From Sialis fuliginosa (Eukaryota; Arthropoda; Insecta; Megaloptera; Sialidae), in NCBI GenBank assembly GCA_961205875.1, contig OY540821.1:2728001-2792000 (forward strand): a stretch of 64,000 nt of DNA, in the 5' to 3' direction. The translations under genes and the position numbers were made by a program. Shown one piece after another: positions 49,401 through 61,400 of the stretch. Positions within the stretch are counted from its first letter, which is position 1. Every line of letters starts with the position of its first letter. Below the pieces are notes generated by a model, which did no database searches, was not told the DNA's origin, and was given only the letters and a program-made list of their open reading frames with translations.

Positions 49401-52400
49401 AAACAGGCCTCTAATGGAAAATATTTATCGAAAAATTAAAAGAAAAGCTACAAAGGCAACTTTGATTTATCTTCTTTGTGGCGTATCAATGTGAAATTGT
49501 AACTTTAATTAATATCTGAGCTATACAGAAAGTTATGTGTAAAGAATTAAAACTTAATTCACACGTTTTGACATCGAATAACAGGGAAATCTGTAGGGAT
49601 GACACATCACTTATGTCGCGTCAATGAATACATAAAACAGGCAAAATTCATAAGTCCTCAAGAACAGCTCCGATTTTGATGATTTTTTTGTTTAGTTTTG
49701 TTTTTATATTATTTAAAATCAGAAACCTTTAGGAACGGGGACCCCCGGGAAAGACACACAAAAAAATAAAAACAAAAAACTTGACAGCCGCTTATGTTTA
49801 AATCATCGATGCAGCGAAAACGATGTGTGCTAGAGCAAAACTGAACAGGACCCATTTGATAGAGAATGAAATTTCCTATAAAAAATAATAAAGTTCATAT
49901 CTCTAAAGTTAATAATTATTGAGTGATGGTCGTCGAAAATCTCATGACTAAAATGTAATTTTTGAAAATGTCACTTTATGTCCCGATCAGCTGTAAAAAG
50001 GAATATTGCTATTTAACGATTAATAAAACATTTCAAAAAATTCACTGTTTAACTATATAGGAGTTATTTATGGGTTCAAAAATGGTTTCCACTTTGAATT
50101 GTAACTATAGGAGCTACATCAAGAGAAAAACTAAAAAAAAAATCATCAAAATCGGAGCTGTTCTTGAGGACTTCGAGCCAAAAGGCTTCGTTGACGCGAC
50201 TATTATTAGGCGATTCATATTTTCAAGTCGCTTTAACAAACCTTTAATGATGTCAGTTTTTATAATTCTCCTATAACCAAATTGGTTTTTTAGTTGCAAG
50301 CTTGTTTCAACTTTTATCCCATTTTTTTGGTGTTTCATATTTACCACGCTCGACCCTACTTTTAACCCTTTACCTCATATAGTTTAGAAAAGTATTCCTA
50401 TTTTTTCACTACATTATGTTTTTAGTACTATTGATAAGAAATTTATTATTGAAAATATAAATAATATATTTTTATTTTCTTATTTTAATTTTCTTTTCTT
50501 TTTTTTCTTTTCCTCCTATCATAATTAATGTAGTAAAAGGTTTAAAAGAACCCAGACTAGAGACAGGTTATTTATTGCTCGCGTAGAAGAATAAAATTTC
50601 AATTATAAAAATGTACAAATTAGTACGACTGATAAGAGACTTATTATTGATAAAATTATTTTTATTTTCCTCCTATCATAGTTCATGCAGTAAAGGGTTT
50701 AAAGATATACATATGTATGTTAGAGACAGGTTCCTTCTTGCATGCAAGAATGAAATTTCTATTATACTCGTATAAATATACTAGCTGGACCCGCGCGGCT
50801 TCGCTCGCGTGGACTACGGAATTATTATTTAGGATAAAAAAATATAGTTGAATTAAGTACAAACACGATTAGTTATTATTGTAATAAAAACCAAACAACA
50901 CTTAAATTACCTAACAAAAACGAATCAGAACAAAAAGTAAAAATAATTTTTGTTCTGTTTGGATTTAAAAGTAAATAAATAACCAATTGACGTTCAACGC
51001 AAGGAACGCATTGCTCCTTCCTTATCGCACGACGCGACATGGGTCTCCGCGCGAATATTATGTTCCCGTATGTACATTTCAGTTATTTATTTAGACCAAA
51101 TCGGATGCAGAACAGAACCCAAATATTTTTAATTTTCTTTGTAACATAAAAGCAGTCATTGTGGCTTAAATATAAAAGTTAGACATATGGTATCCCGGAC
51201 TTTATTTTAGATCTTTTGATTCTAGACAGTTCTTTACTAGATTATTTTGTTCAATATTTAACGGTTTAGGCAGCATATTGCAAAAGAACGCGCCGGCGGC
51301 AAACTTTTTTCCGACTTGATTTACTATTATTGTCACTGCTTAGTTGTTATGTTACCTAACGTAACAAAATATAGCCTATAACCTGGCGAGAGAACGTACC
51401 TATGAATTAAAAAAAACACGTAAATCGGATAAGTGGTTCTCGAGTGATAAGCGCACTAACGGACAGACAGACAGACACACAGACAGAGACACGTTGAACT
51501 TTATATATATAGATAAACTATCAAAATCATGTAGGGAACAATTAGTTTAGTAGTTTTTAAAAATCTAACACAGTTTAGATAGTTTTTATATTTTATTGTT
51601 AATTATAATATGATAAATAACGCGAGCGAAACCGCGAATAAAGTGTTGATTTATAATAGAAATAATAGCATATTTATATGTATTTAAAAATTTTCTTAAT
51701 TTTCAGTCCAGATTTTGGCTTTAAAAATTTAATTTTTCTCAAAATTACACCATTTCTAATATTTTGTTTAAATATTTTAGAATTTGGAAGCCCGGGTTAT
51801 TGTATTCCACGGACACATTTCTTCGACAATTGTAACAGCTGCACTTGCTCAAACGATGGGACCACAGCTTCGTGTACCAGAATGGTGTGTCCCGATGACA
51901 AATATATAGATAGTTATGGAAAAAATGGTAAGTACCTTGGACATTTATGGGGGGATGGAGGTCAAAATTTAAGAGGGAAAGCCATATATTTATAAAATAT
52001 TTTTTTCCGATAACCCATCCTAAAATTTTGATGGGACAGTAGTGAAAAATATATTTTTTTGGTTGTCACAACGAGGCTCATAACTTTGTAAATTTTTAAT
52101 ATTTTTCAATAAAAATTGGTATTGTATAAATTGAATATACAGGGTAGTCCGGTTTGGGATACAGATATTTTAGGGGCTGACCACCTGGGTCAATATGAGT
52201 AAAAATTGTAATGGAAAGGGTGGTCTATCTTCAAGACCCTCTGAGGTATACAGGATGTTTAAAAACTTCCTTCAAACAAAGATTATCTCATAACTTCCAA
52301 AGTAACGTAACTAGAGCAACCACAATGAGTCAGTCTCATAGGTAATTAACTAACGTATTTTTCAGTATTAACGTTATTGCTACCCGTGTTTCCAGTTCAG

Positions 52401-55400
52401 AGTTATTGCTCATCAAAATAAAAAAATATTTCTATTTTTTTGAAATTTATTATGAAAATGACATTTTCCCCCAAAAGTATCATAATGTTACCTATAAATT
52501 CATTATACAAAGTTTGAACCTGGGTCTTAAAGTTTTCCAGTTATAACTGTATCTAAATAATCCCCAAAGTGACTATTTTGCTACCTATATTAAATGAAAC
52601 AGTCATAATTTTTTTTGTCTACATAGTTTTATTGTTAATGTTAATTTACATAATTTTAAAACTAATGTAAAAAATTCCCAAACATTGACAATTTTTTGAC
52701 CTGTCAAATTGGATTTCCTCTTTAAGGCCACTGTACTGACAAACTGAACTTTAATTTTAGCTAAAAATGTGCAAACGTTGCTCAAAATAGCTGAAGATTT
52801 CATGGAATTTCTTCATACAGATTTAGTTGGACGATGTAAGTATTGGAATATTATAAAAAATATTGAATTTTTTTTAACGAATACAATTAATTTACTTCTG
52901 TAGGCTTTCGTGGCCGTTGTCCATAGTAGCTAACTTTTCGGGCTGTTTTCCACGTTGTCGTATTTTTACACTTAGCAGTCTTCTTCAGAAGTGATTCTTC
53001 ACTTCTGAAGAAGACTCCGACATGAGAGTCGAAACGTCAAGTGTAAAAATACGACAACGTGGAAAACAGCCCGAAAAGTTAGCTAGAACAATTAATTTAA
53101 TTGTGGTATCAAACAGCGGCGTAACTATACCATCTGAGGCCCGTGGCAAATCCATCGGACGGGGCCCCGTCACAAACAACTAATTATTGAACATTAAAAT
53201 TTATTTGCAACAATTGAAAATTTTACTATTGATTGTTGCCAAAAATTGTATAAATTTTAAAATATAGTAGATTTTATTTATGTATAACAATTACGTGTAG
53301 TTGTATACGTCAATAATTGACGTACCTATACAAATCAAAGCTTAATCTTTCTACTTCTTAAATTTTAAGTTATAAAAGTTATAAGATAATCGACGAAAAA
53401 ATATTTAAATACCCCTGTCCGCGCAATCACCGCGGGAAGCGAATTTTATTTGTTAATGAAAAAATAAAAAAATAATTAAATGTGTAAGAAAAGTAGGCGC
53501 TGAATTTCTTCGAAATTTTTTTACTGTCCCATGCAAGTCTTTAAAGTTAAAAAAAAATTGTTTTACTACAATTTTTTTCCATTCTACCAACCGTAATTAT
53601 TTTATATTCAGAAAAATCTTAATTAATAAATAATTCAGTTTTTTTTTATTACAAACTTTTCATAAACATTTTTTTAAATATTTTTCTTGAATGTAGTATT
53701 TTTTTCGGCTTGAATCAAGTATATGCTTATTTCAAGATAATTTTTTACTTGTTTCAAGAACAAAATTAGAGTTAATTTATAGCATATCGCAAAAATCCCG
53801 AAAATATACTAAACTAGCTGCTACCCGCGACTTCGCTCGCGTGGATTTCGAAACCCTTCATATGTGACAGGGGGTAAAATATTAAATTTATCTTATTTTT
53901 AGTTTTCTTTAATTATACAAAATCGTAAATGTGTCGGCTCCTATGCGAGATAGAGGGGTTTTTCCGCCCTAAAACCCCCGCCCCCGTGGTATTTTTCCCG
54001 CTGGATCGAATAAAACCACTTACAACCCTTCATATGTAACGGGTAAAATATTAATTACTAAAAAAAATTAAAAATTTTCCTCTCCCTTGCAATTCCTTAG
54101 GGGTTGAATTTTCGAGATACGAAATAGCCTTAATCCGTCCTCGGGATGTAAGCTATCTCACTGCCAAATTTCATCAAAATCGGTAAAGCAGTTTAGTCGT
54201 GAACAGGTAACAAATAGACAGACTGAGAGATACACTTTCGCATTTATAATATAAGTCGCGACTCCTATGTAAGATAAGGGGTTGTTTTGTCCCCCTAATA
54301 ATCCCTCTTCCGTAGTATTTTTGCCCGCCAGATCGAATGTAATCAATTACAACTCTTCATATGTGACAGGGGGTAAAATATAAAAATTTTCTTATTTTTA
54401 GTTTTCTTTCATTATACAAAATCGTAAATATCTCGGCTCCTATGCGAGATAGAGGGTTGTTTTGCCCCCTAAAACCTACGCCCCCGTGGTATTTTTCCCG
54501 CCGGATCGAATAAAACCACTTACAACCCTTCATGTGTATCGGGGGGTAAAATAATAATTACTAAAAAAAAATAAAAAATTTCCACCCCCTTGCAATTTCT
54601 TAGGGGTTGAATTTTTAAGATACGAAATAGCCTATGTCCGTCCTCGGGATGCAAGCTATCTCACTGCCAAATTTCATCAAAATCGGTAAAGCGGTTTAGC
54701 CGTGAAAAGGTAACAAACAGAAAACAGACAGACAAACACACTTTCGCATTTATAATATTAGTATGGATATCGTAAAATGTCCAAATATTACTTTACTTAA
54801 TATTTTATTAACTAATTAAAATTTGAACAATAAAACTTAAATTTTTCGAAAAATTGTTCATTCGAAGAATTTTGATTAAAAAAATTGTGATTCGAAAAAT
54901 TGTGTTTCGAAAAATTTACACCAAACCTAATAATTAATTTCGATATTTTACCTTTCATAGAAGTGAAATGTTTCTTCATATTTAAATTTTCAATCAATAT
55001 AGGCATTTCAAAATATTTAATTGTTAATATGTGTCAAAAATCATTTAATTGTTCGACAAAATATTTTAAAGAGACATAATCATAGTAACCTAAATTAATA
55101 AAATAAAATATTGAAACCGTAAATTATAAAATTCCGTATTCCATGGCTAGGTACTATGTTTTTATATACCTAAATTATAACATACCTGGTTAAATTATTT
55201 CTATATCGTCCCCTCCAAGGCAAAGTATCGTAAGATACACTTTTTGCGAAATTGAGTTATCGATTCTAAAAATCTCATATATAAGCGACAAAATTCTCTT
55301 TTCCGCTAAAAAATCTGTTAAAACTTTTATCGTATTCCTCCAGACAATGTATTCTAAGCACCGATATCTGTTTTAAGAAATATCGTAACCAACAATAATA

Positions 55401-58400
55401 TAGTATCGTAACCAGTGACGTAGCTAGCCCTGAGTGGATCCTGACTGGCCTATATGGTAGGTACTTTCCCGCGACGGAATAATATAGTGCTGTGACGGAG
55501 TGCTTTCTTATTTATTCATTAGAGCTGGGCTTTTATCAATTTTAATTTTATTAATTTTAAGATATTTTAGAAAAATCGTACCTGTTAAAACTTTATTGCA
55601 CAAACTAAATATGGTTTATCTATGAGGTTTTTTCAATATATTTTTTACCCTCAATAACTCAATTTGGTTGATATTGAAGTATGATGTAGAACAGTGCTTC
55701 CTAAACTTTTCCTACGACAGAACACTTCACAAATCCTGAAATTTTAATGGAACGTCTTGGTTATTTTGTAAGTAATATATAAAATAAGGAAAAAAGTAAA
55801 TTTAAATCAGTCAAGCATGTTTGAACTTCTCGCAGCATTTAAAAACATTGAATATTAACTTTGATATTTTTTACGCTTAAACTGATAAGACATACGTTAT
55901 ATATCGTAGTACAGGTATTCCTCGACTTACAACCGAGATAGGTTTCTAAACATCGATCGTAAATAGAATAAGTTGTAAGTTAACACGTACAATATGTACA
56001 TATTTTTGCTTTGGACGTTTTCCTTGATGTGAAGCGAATCGCATTTTCTATACATAACAAACAGTTGCGGGTTCCCAAAAATATCTACATAAATAATAAT
56101 AAATTACATTTTTGGGAAATTCCCGGAACTGTTTGTTTCATTTATGTAATATGTGCATGTAAGAAAGAGACAAAGACAATTATAAGTCGAGGATTACCTG
56201 TATATTTGTTTACGATGCGTTTTCAACTCTTGTCGTATGAAAATATATTGCATACTAAATACATATTATGACATTTGTTTCTGATATGACAACGACAAAA
56301 AATTATTTTATGACTTCTGGTACATGTATTGTATTACATCATGTACTTACATGATTTGAACATTTTATGAATATTAAAAATAATTTCATTTTTGGTTTTT
56401 CTGCTCGTGTCTTTCAAAAATTCATCAATGTGTCTATATAAATACATTATTAGCTCTTGTAGATACTCGTACACCCTTTGTACAATTAATTAATTAATTA
56501 CAATCAAATATAGGTCTTGTCAATTGAATGAAGCTTTCGTAACAATTTGCAATAAATCAACATCTTGTTTTAATTTTGTAAATGTACATTTTAGGTTAGT
56601 ACATTGGGTAAAGATGACAGATATACAGTTTCAAACAACAATTAAAATAATATCATTTAAAATTACAATGTTAATTTGAAATTATATAAATTCTTCTGAT
56701 ATTTATGATTACAAATAAATATAATAAAATACCTATACCTATGAAAGTAAAAATATTGATAATTCAATGACTTAAGATTTAAAAAATGTCATTATATACC
56801 TACTTAATTTTTATTTGTACCGGGAACACATATCTATCGCCGAATGTTGGTCGAATTGTGTCCGAATGCTGTAATTATTTGTCTTCAATTTTTTTGTCAA
56901 ATTTATTTATGAAAATTAAATTATTTATTACATTAGAGTTGTGCATATTTTTTCGTTCGTTATGCTCTTTATATTTCTTTTTTGTTATATTTTATTGTTC
57001 ACTTCAAAATTTTAAATGGCCACTGACATTTAAAATTTTTAAAAATAATCAATAAAATATAATGTATCCATAGTTACGACATTTGCAATTAATTTAGTAA
57101 ATGCTTAAAGCGCATTATATGTAAACGTATTTTGTTTATTTTCTCCTCTTTAACATATCTTTTTCAAAAATCAGACACGGGTTCATGGTTGCCAATTAAC
57201 CAAAGTATTTGAAAAAAATTAAAAAAATCTAATATCGGTTTTCGTTTTGATACTTTTTTACATCAAAACTTTTTTTTTCCTTTTTTTTTCATTTTTTTTA
57301 AATCTGAAATTTGAACCTTACATTATATCACCCAAGGAATATAAAAAAAATAATAAAAAAATTCTAACTTTTTTTTTGAAAAATTGGGGGCCCCTTGTCA
57401 CCCCATTTATGAACTTTTTCAAAAAAGGCCCACTAGTTGTTATTTTTTACCCCCAAGGAATATATATACCAAATTTCAAGGTTCTCCGATGAGTGGAAAT
57501 GGTCAAAAAAATGATTATCAGTGAGTCAGGGCACTTCATTATATATAGTAGATTCAAGAATACTTTTCTGACAGTGTACCTAAGTTAAATTTATTAAATT
57601 CATAATTAATAAATTTTACAAAATTTCGTAATAAATGTTAGGTTCCTCCTTTTCTCATGGCCTCTCGGGCCAGGGGCCCCCTCAGGCCGGGGGCCCGTGG
57701 CATTTTGCCCGCTCTGCCACCCTATTGTTACGCCACTGGTATCAAACTTATTGACGATTGACAGTTTAACGCATGCTTGTTAAATAAAAATCAAAGGTAT
57801 TAAAACAGTTAGATAATTTTAATTTAATTATTGACAATATAAATTTTCTTAAAAAAAACAAGATTGGATATCACAAAGGAGCTGTAAGAAGAGGAAGAAA
57901 TGCAGCTGACAAGAAATCTATTTATAAAAAAAAAATTCTTTAATATAAAAATTTTTATATAAATTATTAAATACGTTTTTTTTTTATAGTTGAAGAACAT
58001 TCAAATGAATTAGCAGGTAAATAATTTTCACAGCCTGTTTTTAAATTGTAAGTCAAAACTTTAATTATAATATTCCAACAATATAATTTTAAATTTTGGA
58101 ATAATAGGGAGGGGTGTAATAGAATTTTTAATTTTAATTTTCATATCTAGGCATGTGGTATGTCAAAATGTACATCTTAATTAGTAGAACATGACCATAT
58201 TTTTTATTTTTATTCTAACTCAAAAATGGCGCCTGTAGGGGGCTAAAAGCAGTATTTTATTTTGTCCCCCCCCTCTAACTCTATAACTACTGGCTCAATA
58301 AATCTGAAAAAAATTTGGTAACGAGGTTTTGGTGGGACTACCAACGACAAATACTAAAGTCAACAATATAATATTAAATTTTGGAATTATAGGGAGGGGC

Positions 58401-61400
58401 GTCATAATTTTTTTTATTTTGATATCTAGGCAAGTGGGGTGTCAAAATATAGATCTCAATTAGTAGAACTTGACACTTTTTTATATTTTAACTTTAATTT
58501 AAAAATGCACCTGTAAGTGGTTCCAAACATTTCACGTAGTACGTACTTCGGAACCCTTATGACATACACTCGTGTATGTCTTGCCCGAATTATTTAAAAA
58601 CAAAAAAAATGATAATTTTTCATTCAGATTTTACTGAGTTATTTCTGGTATTTTTTATCTTTTATTTCTCTCGCCTTTGTTGCTCTCTTTTGTGATAAAA
58701 TATTAACAATATAATTCTTAGATGAAAGAGAAAATTTATCTGAAGAAGTCCATGAAGAGGAATTGGAAACTGAAGAAGAAAATAATGAACATTTGGAACC
58801 AGAATTATCTGAAGAACAAGGTAAAACTTATATCTGATTATATGTTAGATCAACCTGTTAATATTTGCGATCTAATTTTCAATCACAATTCTCATCGCAC
58901 CCCCCCCCCCTTCACCCCCTCACAATAATTTTATTAAACCTTATTTCGAAAAACTTTGCTCTCCAAGACAGGCTCAAGGGAGTCACTAAGAATTATTATT
59001 AATCTCGTTTTTAATTTAATATTGATAAGTTAATTATCAATTACATTGTGCAGTACTGATATCTTTATATCATTGTAAATGTAAAAGTGTATATTGCTTC
59101 CTCGCAATATTGAAGATACGAGAAGCTATGTGATCGTTTTATTTTTTATTATGTCAGAATGTATTTTATTGGTTCCCTTCAGTAAATAATTTTTTTAATA
59201 ATAATAAGTATTTGTTCTCATTTTTTCTCGATATGCTCGCGTCCCCCATTAAGTTTTAATACAAACATTTATTTAACAATATTTTTTTAGCGGAAGTAGA
59301 GGAAGAAGAACCGGAAAACGAATCGGAAGACGAAGTTGATTCGGATCCAGGTAAATATCAATAACTCTTATTTATTCTTGTCTTCTTTGTTTAAATCGCG
59401 TTATTCCAGTAGTTTTTTACAGCAATCATTTTTTGATGAACTCGAAACTTTAATCAAGATAATGCTTAAACCAAGTTGACAAGAATGGTTCTTTTTATCG
59501 ATAATTTATTGACTTGTGTTGATTTATTTGCAGAACTACAGTCAGCTAGACAATTAAGTAACTTACGTAAGTTTTTTTTAAATTACTTAATTACTTAAAG
59601 GGGAATTTAGGGGATCTCCCGGGGGCTGGAATAATTTTAAAATGCAATAACAATGATTATTTTAAAGTTATTTTTACTAATATATTAGTTTTTTTTTAAT
59701 TACTTCTAAAAATGGTTCTCCCGGGGTCTGGAATAATTTAAAAAATGTATTAAAAAATTTATTCAATAAAATTGATTTTTCTATACATTATTTATTGTGA
59801 CTAATTAAACTTATTTTTTTATAGTGCTCTAAACAAAGTACCCTTACGTATTATATATGTATATATGTATTATATATTTTCTAATCAGAGCCGGACTAAG
59901 CATTTTCTGAAATAAAACAATCATAAAATTATAAAAAATTGATAATCCCTTAAAAACCCACCTTATTCTGGCTCTACGTTTATATTTTTTAATGCATAAA
60001 AAAACATTTTATTTATTTTTATTTTACAGAATCGATTCAACCAAAATGTAAGTACTTTTAAATACAGTTATTCTTCCATTTACACCATTAATTAGTTCCA
60101 TGAAAACAGTGCGTAAATGGAAAATTAGAAAATGTTCCATTACATTATGTTTTTTAAGTTTTTTCAAACTTTTTAGAATCCGCGTAAATGAAGTGATTAT
60201 AATTATAATTATAATTTTTAAAATAAAATATGTATCCTGGCGCTGTCTTTTTCGTTAAAAGGACCCCGCTGTTTTTGATAAGGAAATGGCTTTTAGTCAA
60301 TCTCTTTGAAACCAACTGGAAAATATTCTCTAAATCATCCCGATTAAAAGTCTCAATGGTCGCAACCGCCTAAGTTCCCGAGGTCTCGCGCAAAAATCTG
60401 TTTTGTACCTAATACTGCAATAAAAAAATCAATATAGTACAGGATTTCCCAAGTTCAATATTTAATTTATTATAACAAATGGAAGAAAACTTTAAATACA
60501 AAAGTCGTCAGGCTAGACAAGCAGCATATTTTTAAAATAGTTACATTTATATAAGGTGTCCCATAAGTGTGTTACAAATCAAAGTTATATTTTTATGACA
60601 ACTGATTTTCTATTGTTTTTATTTTATAATTTAATATTTTTAATACTATCGCTAGTAGCTGGCGCTGACGGCACTACACATACCTTAACATGTTTTATAA
60701 AAACTTTATTATAATCCATAAAACAATTTGCTAGAACTTGCAAACTTTAACAACATAAAAATCTAGAAATTAAATAAACAAAACGATACATAAAAATTAA
60801 TTTCTTTGTTCAAAATGTCCTGTACTATATCGATTTTTTTTATTGAATTTTTAGGTACAAAACAGCTCTTTGCGCGAGACCTCGGGAACTTAGGCGGTTA
60901 CGACCATTGAGACTTTTAATCGGGATGATTTAGAGAATATTTTCCAGTTGGTTTCAAAGAGATTGACTGAAAGCCATTACCCTATCAAAAACTGCGGAGT
61001 CCTTTGTACAATGATAATTAATATTTATTTCCTACTAATGGATCTTAGATTCTGGGTGTAAGCCGCACCAATTTAGCCATGTTATCGGCCAACGTTTCGT
61101 CACACATTACAGTGGACATCTTCAGGGCTGATAACACAACCAAATCGACTCGACTTACACTCAGAAGCCAAGATGCATATTAAAATCACCGCGAAAGCCC
61201 CAAGACTTGTCTGACCTACTGACATTTTTTTAATATGTCGTTTAGAAGGTATAATATAACTATTTTATTATATTTTAGTGAAGGGAGTTTTGCAAAATGC
61301 TGGCCCTATTTTACGTAAGTAAATTTTTTGTTCTTATTCTTTTTTTATATAATTTCTTAAATCTTAACCAGACTAATATTGTGTCATAAAAATATTCAAA

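Larger units (their letters stand above)
53114..57738. mobile_element. 4.6-kb hAT-like element with perfect 8-bp TSD
   Basis: Ends cagcggcgtaac and gttacgccactg; TSD gtatcaaa at 53106-53113 and 57739-57746. Ends resemble the 182-bp MITE at 3366 (cagtgccgta). The interior contains other repeats (53811-54765, 55912-56204). No transposase ORF seen. Confidence 0.75.

Noticed and set aside
51678-51995. 105-codon open frame containing the second gene B module as a stand-alone gene
   Set aside because: The first 34 codons are low-complexity intron sequence with an internal acceptor, and the tail after 51927 follows a clear gtaagt donor. Only 51781-51927 is taken as exon.
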